The notes under the pieces were generated by a model. The model made no database searches. It worked only from the letters and a program-made list of their open reading frames with translations, and was not told the DNA's origin. Positions 35,071 to 43,251 of a stretch of 64,000 nucleotides of DNA are shown one piece after another (positions within the stretch are counted from its first letter, which is position 1; every line of letters starts with the position of its first letter). This DNA comes from Alkalihalobacillus pseudalcaliphilus (lineage in GTDB: Bacteria; Bacillota; Bacilli; Bacillales; Bacillaceae_D), in assembly GCA_001038565.1 (NCBI GenBank), contig LFJO01000005.1, forward strand, positions 1,248,417-1,312,416. Reading direction: 5' to 3'. Made by a program: the position numbers and the translations under genes.

Positions 35071-36597
35071 TTACTTATTGGACTTTATTTTAGGTTGTCT
35101 TCTTCCTCTTCCAAGTCCTAATTCTTTTGCTTCAATATGCAGAGATTTCAATAAACTGATCATCATTAGCAGCATAATAAACGAAAATGGCAATGCAGAT
35201 GAAATCATTGTATTTTGTAGGGCATCTAATCCACCTGAATAGAGTAGAACTAAAGCAATAGCTGCAACCATAATCCCCCATGTTAACTTAATTTTCATAC
35301 TCGGAGTTTGTGAACCATTTGTAGTCATCATCCCAAGTACAAATGTACCCGAGTCTGCTGACGTAATTAAGAAAATCGCAATTAATACTAAAGTTAATAT
35401 AGACATAATTAATGCCATTGGAAATTGACTTAAAACAGCAAAGAGACTTTCCTCTGTGGCCAAACTAGAAATCTCAGCAACTCCTGAATGCTCGTTCATC
35501 ATCGCCGTTCCACCAAAGGTTGCAAACCAGAAAAAGCCCACTAGTGAAGGTAAAAATAATACCCCAAATACAAATTCACGAATTGACCTTCCGCGCGAGA
35601 CTCTCGCGATAAATATCCCGACAAATGGCGCCCACGAGATCCACCATGCCCAATAAAAGATCGTCCAACCATCAATCCATTCTCTAGCTTCCTGATTAAA
35701 TGGTGCAATTCTAAAACTCATTTGGAAAAAGTTTTGTATGTAACCACCTATAGTATCTGTATATAAATTTAAAATAGCTACGGTTGGTCCAAATATAAAA
35801 ACAAATAACAATAGAATTAAGGCAAGAATCATATTCCAATTACTCAAAATTCGTATCCCTTTTTCAATTCCTGTAAGTGCTGAAATCATAAATAAAATGG
35901 TTACAATAATTAAAACAATTAATTGAATCCAAAAGCTTAACGGCCAGTCAAATAGATAACTCATCCCTCCATTTACTTGCGATGCTCCAAAACCTAATGT
36001 TGTCGAAACACCCATAACGGTCGCAATAACCGCAATAATATCTATGATTTTACCAAAAGCTCCATCAACATAATGACCAAATAACGGTCTAAGGCTTGAA
36101 CTAATTAATGCCTTTTCATTTTTTCTATATGTAAAATAAGCAATAACTAAAGCTACTAGTCCATAAATCGCCCACGCATGTATTCCCCAATGAAAAAAAG
36201 TATACCTCAAAGCATCTCTCATACCTTGTGTCGTAGCTTCATTTCCTGTTGGAGAACTAATCGCATAATGACTTAAAGGCTCTGCAGTTCCCCAAAATAC
36301 AAGACCAATTCCCATTCCTGCACTAAATAATAACGCAAACCAAGTCGGACGATTAAATTGTGGCTTATCATCCTCTTTTCCTAGCTTGATCAACCCAACT
36401 GGACTAATAAGAAAATATAAACAAACTAAAGCAATGACTGTAACAAGGATTAAATAATACCAACCAAATGAGGTAGAGATAAAACTTGTTAATTGACCTG
36501 TCCACTCCTCCAAAATCCCCGGTGCTAAAATACCAAATAAAACAATAATCGATAAAACTGAAACCGAAACTTTAAAAACAATATTGTTTCCCTTCAT
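35071..36597 (-). CDS. BCCT family betaine/carnitine/choline transporter
   Basis: A 508-residue secondary transporter of the betaine-choline-carnitine family, such as OpuD or BetP, that takes up osmoprotectants with sodium or protons. Twelve hydrophobic segments are visible, along with the family motifs GWYYLILVTVIALVC, MGIGLVFWGTAEPLSHY, FFHWGIHAWAIYGLVALVIA and WTIFYWAWWISWAPFVGIFI. It has short tails, so it lacks the long regulatory C-terminal helix of BetP. GGAGACAT upstream supports the ATG. A 28-base perfect palindrome lies 54 bases upstream. Substrate preference cannot be assigned from sequence alone. Confidence 0.9.
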   Translation of the reverse strand: MKGNNIVFKVSVSVLSIIVLFGILAPGILEEWTGQLTSFISTSFGWYYLILVTVIALVCLYFLISPVGLIKLGKEDDKPQFNRPTWFALLFSAGMGIGLVFWGTAEPLSHYAISSPTGNEATTQGMRDALRYTFFHWGIHAWAIYGLVALVIAYFTYRKNEKALISSSLRPLFGHYVDGAFGKIIDIIAVIATVMGVSTTLGFGASQVNGGMSYLFDWPLSFWIQLIVLIIVTILFMISALTGIEKGIRILSNWNMILALILLLFVFIFGPTVAILNLYTDTIGGYIQNFFQMSFRIAPFNQEAREWIDGWTIFYWAWWISWAPFVGIFIARVSRGRSIREFVFGVLFLPSLVGFFWFATFGGTAMMNEHSGVAEISSLATEESLFAVLSQFPMALIMSILTLVLIAIFLITSADSGTFVLGMMTTNGSQTPSMKIKLTWGIMVAAIALVLLYSGGLDALQNTMISSALPFSFIMLLMMISLLKSLHIEAKELGLGRGRRQPKIKSNK

Positions 36598-36651
36598 ATA
36601 TGTCTCCTTTCAAAACTAACCAAAACAGATATTCCCGATTCAACCAAAACA

Positions 36652-36679
36652 AAACACGTTTGAATATTCAAACGTGTTT
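36652..36679. promoter_or_regulatory. 28-base perfect palindrome upstream of the BCCT gene
   Basis: AAACACGTTTGAAT followed by ATTCAAACGTGTTT is a perfect inverted repeat with no loop, 54-81 bases before the BCCT start codon. It could be an operator for an osmotic or betaine-sensing repressor, or the terminator of the SsuE gene upstream on the same strand, since T-rich sequence follows it on the minus strand. The absence of a loop and the exact symmetry favour an operator. Confidence 0.5.
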
Positions 36680-36794
36680 AATCCATGAAAAGAAAGTATT
36701 TTCAAGTTCATAGGTGGGAACACGCGCTCCATTCACAAGGTAGTGTTAGATTACCCACACAAAACATGATTCATACAATATCTTAGCGCTACAT

Positions 36795-37313
36795 TTATTC
36801 AATAAAAGGGAGCAACAATTCATCTAATCTTTCCTTCGTAACCTTATTTATGACAAACTCGTGACTTAGATCTTTCGATACCTCTGTTTCAACTACAAAA
36901 ATACCTTTATAAATTGATTTCGCACCTAATGCTGATAAAACTGGCTTAAAACTATAATCAACCATTAATAAATGAGCAAGGCTTCCACCAATTACTAGTG
37001 GCAAAATAGGTTTTCCTTTAAAGGCATTCTGTGGTAATAAATCTAAATACGTTTTTAAAATACCGGTAAATGAAGCTTTATACACTTGGGAAGCGACTAT
37101 TATCTTATCCGCTTTTTCAACCTGTTTATGAAATCTTTTTACCTTTTCATTGTTAAATTGTGCTTGAATTAATGCTTCTGCAGGTAAATCATGAACATGT
37201 ATAATATCCGTCTTAACCCCTTCTTTCACAAAGTATTGTTGCGTATACTTAATTAGTCCTTGTAATCGAGAACCTTTATTTGGACTACCTGATATAATTA
37301 GAATATTACCCAT
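36795..37313 (-). CDS. SsuE-like NADPH-dependent FMN reductase
   Basis: A 172-residue flavodoxin-fold reductase, most like SsuE, that supplies reduced FMN to a monooxygenase. The FMN-phosphate loop ILIISGSPNKGSRLQ is at the N-terminus and later motifs are VASQVYKASFTGILKTYLDL and LPLVIGGSLAHLLMV. ATG at 37313 follows AAGGAG by nine bases, whereas an upstream ATG of the open frame has no site. A second, divergent member of the same fold lies just upstream on the same strand (37398-37892). No sulfonate monooxygenase or ssuABC genes are linked, so the partner is unknown. Confidence 0.82.
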   Translation of the reverse strand: MGNILIISGSPNKGSRLQGLIKYTQQYFVKEGVKTDIIHVHDLPAEALIQAQFNNEKVKRFHKQVEKADKIIVASQVYKASFTGILKTYLDLLPQNAFKGKPILPLVIGGSLAHLLMVDYSFKPVLSALGAKSIYKGIFVVETEVSKDLSHEFVINKVTKERLDELLLPFIE

Positions 37314-37397
37314 CCTACACTCTCCTTTTCCATAATAAAAAGACATAGCAAATGATTCACTATGCCTCTGGTTATCCAGTCGGAAGTCAAATAATAC

Positions 37398-37892
37398 TTA
37401 AATATAATATGTTATCGGTATATGTTTTTTTAAAACTTCAAAAATATATAGTTCAATTTCTTGCTTAGATTCCTTCCGTTCACAATAGTAACGATAAGAC
37501 TCCGATTCTTCCATTAAATAAATAGTCGGAATCAAAGATGTTGCTTTCCAATTCGCCAATAATGGCTTTAGACTATATTCAATAATTGAAACATGGGCAC
37601 TTGTTCCACCGATTATGACTGGTAAAATCATTTTATTTTTAAATAACGTTTCATCAATTTTTTGTAAAAAAGCCTTCATTTGTTTATATGGCTGTTCTTT
37701 TGCTTCAAAGACAAACATGACAAGATTTGCTTTATTCAGTTTATCCCATGGTTGTTGTGATTGAACATCCTCAATTGCGTGTACCGATATCACTTCGCCA
37801 AACTTTGTTACTTGTTGCTTCAAAGCACTATGCACACATTTTAGGGATGTGCCATGAGTGGGTACTTCTAATACTGATATTTGATATGACAT
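37398..37892 (-). CDS. Degenerate SsuE-like flavodoxin-fold paralogue
   Basis: A 164-residue protein that is recognisably a paralogue of the adjacent SsuE-like reductase, sharing LPVIIGGTSAHVSIIEYSLK (versus LPLVIGGSLAHLLMVDYSFK) at the same place. Its N-terminal loop, however, reads LEVPTHGTSLK instead of ISGSPNKGSR, so the FMN-phosphate-binding serines and arginine are lost. This suggests a non-catalytic partner or regulator rather than an active reductase. The ATG at 37892 lies after a GGTGGGGG site. The two genes are about 85 bases apart on the same strand, consistent with tandem duplication followed by divergence. Confidence 0.65.
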   Translation of the reverse strand: MSYQISVLEVPTHGTSLKCVHSALKQQVTKFGEVISVHAIEDVQSQQPWDKLNKANLVMFVFEAKEQPYKQMKAFLQKIDETLFKNKMILPVIIGGTSAHVSIIEYSLKPLLANWKATSLIPTIYLMEESESYRYYCERKESKQEIELYIFEVLKKHIPITYYI

Positions 37893-38043
37893 GTTAAACC
37901 AACCCCCACCCTTCTTAATCCTGAATATTCCTACTTGTTTAATAAGAATTATAGCAAATGTAATCGTATTTAGCAATAATGGAACTGCCCATTTATCGAA
38001 CTATTGTAGAAATTCGCTTTCTTATAAGGGTTAAGTTATTTTT

Positions 38044-38274
38044 GTATGAAAGTTGTTGCTGGTACTCATGTACGGAGCGTTGCTCGCCGCTACCGAAAAT
38101 GCTGCTCCTCTGGGACTAATAATTCTCAAGTGAAAGAAATTCTAACACCATACTTTTAGATGACAAAGGACAACATTAAATTGCATGAAGTTCCGCCAGT
38201 TAATGAGCGAAATACCACTTTCATGTTTAATGGTAGCGAAGTGAACCGGGTTTCGTCATGGAAGATTGGTACCC
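38044..38274. repeat. Dispersed intergenic repeat, copy H (left part)
   Basis: This begins with GTATGAAAGTTGTTG, ACTCATGTACGGAGC and GCCGCTACCGAAAATG, then AATTCTCAAGTG, and ends with CCACTTTCATGTTTAATGG. It leads straight into the 51-bp tandem tail at 38275. The gap between the paralogue gene and the cysA terminator is fully taken by these two parts, with no gene. Confidence 0.7.
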
Positions 38275-38459
38275 GCATTGGCGACTCTTTTTCAGACTTC
38301 ATTGCTGCGTATTTCTTTTTGCTCCGCATTGGCGACTCTTTTTCCGACTTCATTACTGCGTATTTCTTTTTGCTCCGCATTGGTGGCTCTTTTTCCTGCT
38401 TTATTGCTGCGTATTTCTTTTTGCTCCGCATTGGCGACTCTTTTTCCGACTTCATTGCC
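38275..38459. repeat. 51-bp tandem repeat, about 3.6 copies
   Basis: Units begin at 38275, 38326, 38377 and 38428 and read GCATTGGCGACTCTTTTTCC then GACTTCATTGCTGCGTATTT and CTTTTTGCTCC, with a few substitutions. Because 51 is a multiple of three and the unit has no stop codon in several frames, it stays open on both strands. This gives long repetitive apparent proteins such as RSKKKYAAMKSEKESPM on the minus strand, for which there is no ribosome binding site. Degenerate single units recur at about 30700-30800 and 63870-64000. Confidence 0.85.
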
Positions 38460-38480
38460 AATGTTTTTTATGTATTAGAA

Positions 38481-38526
38481 AAGAAAAAAGCCCTTATTCT
38501 AATGAATAAAAGCTTTCGGTGAACCG
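38481..38526 (-). terminator. Terminator of the sulfate operon with upstream CTGATCGG hairpin
   Basis: On the minus strand a small hairpin CTGATCGGTTCACCGAA is followed by GCTTTTATTC pairing with GAATAAGGGC and then CTTTTTTC. It lies 15 bases after the cysA stop codon. A very similar pair of hairpins with the shared words CTGATCGG and ACCGAA is found in the leader of the operon's first gene at 43112-43171. Confidence 0.7.
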
Positions 38527-38541
38527 ATCAGTCTTTTATGT

Positions 38542-39621
38542 TTATATCGAGAACTCTTCTGGCTTGAACACTTTCATCTGTTTAGGTTTCACATAGATTG
38601 ATTGACCTTGTTGAATGTTCAAATCGAGAAATTTACTTTTTTCTAATTCAATTTCAATTACTTCTCCCTTTTCTCTTTCCGTTTCAAGAAAAACAATGGG
38701 ACCAACGGCATGAACATGTTTAATCTCAACGGGAATATAGCCTTCTTTTTTCGTATCTTTTTCGATCTCAAATTGATGTGGTCGCGTATAGGCAAAGGTA
38801 TTTTCATTCGTATCCTCTAATTGAGCCGCAATCTCCTCATGGAAAATCTCACCACCAGATGATTGAAATACACCGTTTTGAACACGCCCTTTAAATATAT
38901 TAACATTTCCTAAAAAGTCAAATACAAATGGACTATTAGGATGTTCATACACTTCATCAGGTGTACCAATTTGTTTTATTTCTCCTTGGTTCATCACAAC
39001 AACGCGGTCAGATACATCTAAGGCCTCTTCTTGGTCATGAGTAACGAATACACTCGTAATATGATACTCGTCATGAAGCTTTCGTAACCAACGCCTCAAA
39101 TCCTTTCTCACCTTCGCATCTAAAGCACCGAATGGTTCATCAAGTAGCAATACTTTAGGCTGAACGGCTAGTGCACGAGCTAAGGCAACTCTTTGTCTTT
39201 GTCCACCAGATAATTGACTCGGAAAACGCTTTTCATAGCCTTCTAGCTTGACTAATGCCAACAGTTCCTTAACACGTTCATCTATTTCTTTTTTTGATGG
39301 ACGATCCTTCCTTGGTTTTACACGTAACCCGTAAGATATATTATCAGCGACATTCATATGTCCAAATAAAGCATAGTGCTGAAAGACAAAACCAACCTGC
39401 CTTTTTATCGCCTCGACGTCTGTCATGTTTTGCTCACCGAAATAGATATTACCTTGGTCAGGTTGCTCTAAGCCAGCAATAATACGTAATAAGGATGTTT
39501 TACCTGAACCTGATGGACCTAATAAAGCGACAAGCTCACCAGATTTAATATTTAGATTGATATCTGTCAAAGCTGCAAATGAACCAAAATTTTTGGAGAT
39601 ATTTTGAATGTTAATAGACAT
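38542..39621 (-). CDS. cysA: Sulfate/thiosulfate ABC transporter ATPase CysA
   Basis: A 359-residue ATPase that powers sulfate import. Walker A is [12 protein letters not shown] near residue 36, the signature [16 protein letters not shown] near 136 and Walker [17 protein letters not shown] near 156, with the switch histidine in [14 protein letters not shown]-terminal TOBE-like domain (about 235-355) follows, as in CysA. It is the last gene of the operon rrf2-yezD-sbp-cysT-cysW-cysA and is followed by a terminator. Its start lies eight bases from the cysW stop. Confidence 0.92.
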   Translation of the reverse strand: MSINIQNISKNFGSFAALTDINLNIKSGELVALLGPSGSGKTSLLRIIAGLEQPDQGNIYFGEQNMTDVEAIKRQVGFVFQHYALFGHMNVADNISYGLRVKPRKDRPSKKEIDERVKELLALVKLEGYEKRFPSQLSGGQRQRVALARALAVQPKVLLLDEPFGALDAKVRKDLRRWLRKLHDEYHITSVFVTHDQEEALDVSDRVVVMNQGEIKQIGTPDEVYEHPNSPFVFDFLGNVNIFKGRVQNGVFQSSGGEIFHEEIAAQLEDTNENTFAYTRPHQFEIEKDTKKEGYIPVEIKHVHAVGPIVFLETEREKGEVIEIELEKSKFLDLNIQQGQSIYVKPKQMKVFKPEEFSI

Positions 39622-39628
39622 AATTGAA

Positions 39629-40501
39629 TTACACCACCCTTTGACGATTCACTTTCCATTCGATCATATTTTTTATAAAAATCGTAACTAACGCCAATAG
39701 AGACATTAATGATGCGACCGCAAAAGCTGCGGTAAATTGGTATTCGTTATATAAAATCTCAACATGAAGTGGCATCGTATTGGTCAGACCACGTATCTTT
39801 CCTGATACCACGGATACTGCCCCAAATTCTCCAATTGCCCGCGCATTACATAAAATCATTCCATATAATAAACCCCATTTAATATTGGGTAACGTCACAT
39901 GTAAAAATGTTCTCCACCCATTTGCACCTAGTGAAACCGAAGCTTCTTCCTCAGAAGTCCCCTGTGCTTGCATTAAAGGAATAAGTTCTCGAGCTACAAA
40001 AGGCACCGTTACAAATAAGGTAGCTAAAATAATCCCAGGTACTGAGAATATAATCTTCCATCCTTGTTCCATTAAGAATGGACCAAATAGACCATGTGCA
40101 CTAAATAATAAGATAAATACTAACCCGGCAATAACGGGTGATACAGAAAATGGTAAATCAATGAGTGTTACTAAAAAGCTCTTCCCTCTAAAACGGTATT
40201 TGGAGACAAGCCACGCTGCCGCTATCCCAAAAATCGTGTTTAACGGAACGACAATAATGGCAACTAAAAGAGTTAACCGAATCGCTGATAAAGCATCAGG
40301 CTCAGTAATCGAAGCCAGATAAGTAGCAATTCCTTGCTCAAACGCTTTATAAAAGATCGCAACTAAAGGTAAAACTAAAAATAAGATTAAAAATAATATG
40401 GCTATTGATATGAATGTCCATTTAACCCATGTAGGCTCCTTTAAAGCTCGAGATCCATGGATAGGTTGATTCGTTTGTGGTTGTTGAACTAGGTCAGCCA
40501 T
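39629..40501 (-). CDS. cysW: Sulfate ABC transporter permease CysW
   Basis: A 290-residue permease of six membrane helices that forms the translocation channel with CysT. The EAA-type loop that docks to the ATPase is [29 protein letters not shown] at 40501 follows a run of six G and is preferred over an open upstream frame. It is 17 bases from the cysT stop and 8 from cysA. The strong conservation of [14 protein letters not shown] and [11 protein letters not shown] near the C-terminus matches the CysW family. Confidence 0.9.
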   Translation of the reverse strand: MADLVQQPQTNQPIHGSRALKEPTWVKWTFISIAILFLILFLVLPLVAIFYKAFEQGIATYLASITEPDALSAIRLTLLVAIIVVPLNTIFGIAAAWLVSKYRFRGKSFLVTLIDLPFSVSPVIAGLVFILLFSAHGLFGPFLMEQGWKIIFSVPGIILATLFVTVPFVARELIPLMQAQGTSEEEASVSLGANGWRTFLHVTLPNIKWGLLYGMILCNARAIGEFGAVSVVSGKIRGLTNTMPLHVEILYNEYQFTAAFAVASLMSLLALVTIFIKNMIEWKVNRQRVV

Positions 40502-40518
40502 CTTCACATCCCCCCTTT

Positions 40519-41355
40519 TTACACATATCTCCTCTGGCTCCACCATTGTATAGCGTTAATAATCAGTAGCATGACAAATGAAAAAACCAACATAACAGCT
40601 GCAATCGCTGTCGCCCCAACATAATCAAATTGTTCAAGTTTGGTCATGATTAGTAATGGGGTAATTTCCGTCCTCATCGGCATGTTACCTGAAATAAATA
40701 CAACTGAACCATATTCACCTAATGCTCTTGCAAAGGCCAACGCAAATCCAGATAATAAGGCGGGAATGACAACCGGGAAAATAACTTTAAAAAAGGTGTG
40801 AATTCTACTTGCTCCTAAACTTGCTGATGCTTCCTCTACCTCTTTTTCAATGCCTTCTAAAACAGGCTGAACCATACGAACAACAAATGGCAACCCGATA
40901 AATGTTAAAGCAACGACAACACCTAATGGCGTAAAAGCAACACGTATCCCAAAGATATCTAAATATTGACCGACCCAGCCCGTAGATGCGTACAAGGTCG
41001 TTAAGGCAATACCAGCAACCGCTGTCGGTAGTGCAAATGGTAAATCAATCAAACCATCAATGATACGTTTGCCTGGAAAATCATACCGAACTAATACCCA
41101 AGCGAGCAAAAGTCCAAAAACAGCATTCACACTAGCCGCCGCAAACGCAGCTCCTATACTCAACTTATAACTAGCAACAACTCTAGGTTCTGTCACCACA
41201 GCCCAAAAAGACTCCCAACCCATCGTTGCTGTATTTAAGAAAATCATTGATAGCGGAATAAAGATGAGCAATGTCACATACATCATCGTAAATCCCATTG
41301 ACAAGCCAAAACCCGGTAACACACTATACTGCTTCCATTTTCTTTTTCTTGCCAC
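40519..41355 (-). CDS. cysT: Sulfate ABC transporter permease CysT (CysU)
   Basis: A 278-residue membrane permease with six hydrophobic helices, partner of CysW. The family motifs [39 protein letters not shown] (ATPase-docking loop) and [19 protein letters not shown] are all present. The initiation codon is a GTG after GAGGTG. A 7-8 bp hairpin lies between this gene and the sbp gene upstream, which would allow different expression levels. It is the middle of the sulfate operon. Confidence 0.92.
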   Translation of the reverse strand: MARKRKWKQYSVLPGFGLSMGFTMMYVTLLIFIPLSMIFLNTATMGWESFWAVVTEPRVVASYKLSIGAAFAAASVNAVFGLLLAWVLVRYDFPGKRIIDGLIDLPFALPTAVAGIALTTLYASTGWVGQYLDIFGIRVAFTPLGVVVALTFIGLPFVVRMVQPVLEGIEKEVEEASASLGASRIHTFFKVIFPVVIPALLSGFALAFARALGEYGSVVFISGNMPMRTEITPLLIMTKLEQFDYVGATAIAAVMLVFSFVMLLIINAIQWWSQRRYV

Positions 41356-41382
41356 TCCTCACACCTCGCAATCACATCGATA

Positions 41383-41406
41383 AAGGAAGGAAGGGAAACC
41401 TTCCTT
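41383..41406 (-). terminator. Intercistronic hairpin between sbp and cysT
   Basis: AAGGAAGG (41383-41390) pairs with CCTTCCTT (41399-41406). It directly follows the stop of the sulfate-binding protein and lies 27 bases before the permease gene. It is a weak terminator or an mRNA-stabilising stem, fitting the excess of binding protein over permease usual in ABC importers. Confidence 0.55.
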
Positions 41407-41408
41407 CA

Positions 41409-42440
41409 TTAAGGTTGATAAATACGGTCAAAAATACCACCATCATTAAAATGGGTTTCTTGTGCCTGTTGCCATCCTCCAAAAACCTCATCAATCGTAA
41501 ACAATTTAATATCAGGGAAAATATCATATTTGGCTAGAATTTCTTCATTCCTCGGGCGATAATAATGTTTAGCCGCTAGTTCTTGACCGACATCTGTATA
41601 CAAAAACTCTAAATAAGCTTCCGCGATCTCTCTTGTTCCTTTTCTATCAACATTTGCATCAACTACCGCGACAGGAGGCTCAGCTAAAATACTCACAGAC
41701 GGATTGACAATCTCAAATTCATCCTCACCCAGCTCATTAATGGCTAAGTACGCTTCGTTTTCCCATGAAAGAAAGACATCACCAATTTTCCGTTCAACAA
41801 ATGTTGTCGTTGCTCCCCTTGCCCCAGAATCTAATACTTCAACATTTTGATAAAGTTTATTAACAAATTCCTCTGCTGCTTCTTCAGTCCCATATTCTTC
41901 AAGTGCATATCCCCAAGCCGCTAAATAATTCCACCGAGCCCCCCCAGATGTTTTCGGGTTTGGAGTAATCACAGATACATCATCCTGAACAAGGTCATCC
42001 CAATCTTGAATGTTTAAAGGATTACCTTTACGAACTAGAAAAACAATCGTAGACGTATACGGGGTTGAATTATCATCTAGTCGTGTTTGCCAATCTGCTG
42101 GTATAAGCTCACGATTTTCATGTAAGACATCAATATCATACGCAAGAGCCAACGTAACAACATCAGCCTCTAATCCATCGATTACAGCCCTTGCCTGACT
42201 TCCAGAGCCTCCATGTGATGTATTAATGGTTACGGTTTGGCCAGTTTCTTCTTTCCAATATTCTGCAAACTCTGCATCGAATTCTTGATAAAGCTCACGT
42301 GTTGGATCATAGGACACATTTAAAATTTCAAATGTGTCTTGGTTTCCTCCAGATGTACCATTGTTACCTTGTGAGCAACCAACCAATGTTCCAAGTGATA
42401 GTGTCAGTACTAAAAGGAACAGCGTTTTTTTAACATTCAT
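41409..42440 (-). CDS. sbp: Sulfate-binding lipoprotein
   Basis: A 343-residue extracytoplasmic binding protein for sulfate or thiosulfate, tethered by the lipobox [13 protein letters not shown]. Conserved segments [59 protein letters not shown] and [12 protein letters not shown] match Sbp/CysP proteins and line the sulfate pocket. The start is uncertain: ATG at 42440 has a G-rich site eight bases away, while a GTG at 42455 and an ATG at 42446 lie upstream. It precedes cysT-cysW-cysA. Confidence 0.9.
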   Translation of the reverse strand: MNVKKTLFLLVLTLSLGTLVGCSQGNNGTSGGNQDTFEILNVSYDPTRELYQEFDAEFAEYWKEETGQTVTINTSHGGSGSQARAVIDGLEADVVTLALAYDIDVLHENRELIPADWQTRLDDNSTPYTSTIVFLVRKGNPLNIQDWDDLVQDDVSVITPNPKTSGGARWNYLAAWGYALEEYGTEEAAEEFVNKLYQNVEVLDSGARGATTTFVERKIGDVFLSWENEAYLAINELGEDEFEIVNPSVSILAEPPVAVVDANVDRKGTREIAEAYLEFLYTDVGQELAAKHYYRPRNEEILAKYDIFPDIKLFTIDEVFGGWQQAQETHFNDGGIFDRIYQP

Positions 42441-42463
42441 ATTCATGACCCCCACAATCTAAA

Positions 42464-42625
42464 TTATTTGAGTTGATTCTTTTTGTTTGGTGAAAAACGT
42501 ACTTTTTCCGTCGCATCAATTTGTGTAATCTGATTATCGTGAATCGTAATTAAAACCGTTCCATACTCAATTTTTTCAATGGCCTTCTTAATTTCTTCTT
42601 GCTTTTTCTTATCAAAAATTCCCAT
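42464..42625 (-). CDS. yezD: YezD-like small protein (DUF2292)
   Basis: A 53-residue protein that starts MGIFDKKKQEEIKKAIEKI and continues with EYGTVLITIHDNQITQIDAT, the DUF2292/YezD signature. The function is unknown, but these small proteins are often adjacent to sulfur-assimilation genes. Here it lies inside the sulfate operon between the Rrf2 regulator and sbp. Its start overlaps the end of the Rrf2 gene by 14 bases. GAGGGA just before the ATG supports initiation. It is predicted soluble and basic near the C-terminus. Confidence 0.82.
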   Translation of the reverse strand: MGIFDKKKQEEIKKAIEKIEYGTVLITIHDNQITQIDATEKVRFSPNKKNQLK

Positions 42626-43055
42626 TCCCTCTTTCCCCTTCCAAACGAATATTTTGATTTAATAAATCCTCTAAAGTTGTTGAGTCTAATACATCGGCGA
42701 CAGTATCTCTAACGAGTCCCCAAAGCGGTTGTAATAGACAATTCGTTTCAAGCGGACATGCTTCATAAGAAGTCACACTCACACACCCCATTGGAGCAAG
42801 CGGCCCTTCTAACTTACGAACAACATCACCAATGACAATTTCTCTGCTGCTTTGATTTAATTGAAAACCACCATCTGTTCCCCTTCGGCTCATAATAAAA
42901 CCGAGTACCTTTAATTGTGCTAACAATTTTTCCAGGTAAGGAGCGGGCACCATAATTTCATCACTTATCTCTTTCACTTTAAATCTTTGCTCTGGGTTCC
43001 TAGCTAGAACGATTAAGGCCCTTAACGAATATTCCCCTTTACTCGAAACACGCAT
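42612..43055 (-). CDS. Rrf2 family regulator with Fe-S-type cysteines, head of the sulfate operon
   Basis: A 147-residue Rrf2 winged-helix regulator. DNA-contacting motif residues lie around 30-60 (EISDEIMVPAPYLEKLLAQL) and the C-terminal part has Cys91, Cys100 and Cys106 (spacing C-x8-C-x5-C), the position used for Fe-S clusters in IscR/RirA/NsrR-type members. CymR-type cysteine regulators usually lack these cysteines. It heads rrf2-yezD-sbp-cysTWA and overlaps yezD by 14 bases. AAGGGG eight bases upstream supports the start. Its own promoter has a nine-base direct repeat between -35 and -10, a plausible autoregulatory operator. Confidence 0.85.
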   Translation of the reverse strand: MRVSSKGEYSLRALIVLARNPEQRFKVKEISDEIMVPAPYLEKLLAQLKVLGFIMSRRGTDGGFQLNQSSREIVIGDVVRKLEGPLAPMGCVSVTSYEACPLETNCLLQPLWGLVRDTVADVLDSTTLEDLLNQNIRLEGERGNGNF

Positions 43056-43111
43056 CTAATTCAACCCCTTAATTATGAGTAATAAGACTGGTTAAGTCGG
43101 AATTATTCAAT

Positions 43112-43171
43112 AAAAAAAACCTCAACTAAGCATTTGCTCTAGCTAAGGCCTTCGGTTGTCCGATCAGCTTT
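43112..43171 (-). promoter_or_regulatory. Attenuator-like leader of the sulfate operon
   Basis: On the minus strand, between the promoter and the rrf2 start, lies CTGATCGGACAACCGAAGG, followed by CCTTAGCTAGAGC pairing with GCTTAGTTGAGG and eight T. It could be a transcription attenuator for the operon or the terminator of the ABC ATPase gene upstream. Its position after a clear promoter and its resemblance to the operon's final terminator are noted as a finding. Confidence 0.5.
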
Positions 43172-43195
43172 ATTGTTTATAGATTTGTAACTATA

Positions 43196-43224
43196 ATATT
43201 ATTCAGATTATTCAGAGGTGTCAA
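43196..43224 (-). promoter_or_regulatory. Promoter of the rrf2-yezD-sbp-cysTWA operon with direct-repeat operator
   Basis: On the minus strand TTGACA (43219-43224) and TAATAT (43196-43201) are exactly 17 bases apart. The spacer contains CTGAATAATCTGAATAAT, a nine-base direct repeat, which would be occluded or exposed by the cognate Rrf2 regulator. The predicted transcript starts near 43188. Confidence 0.6.
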
Positions 43225-43251
43225 GTATGTTTTAAAAAATTTAAATTTATT

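Noticed and set aside
38156-38522. Overlapping open frames on both strands giving repetitive proteins of 70-120 residues
   Set aside because: They arise from the 51-bp tandem repeat, whose length is a multiple of three and lacks stops in several frames. None has a ribosome binding site and frames on both strands cannot all be genes.
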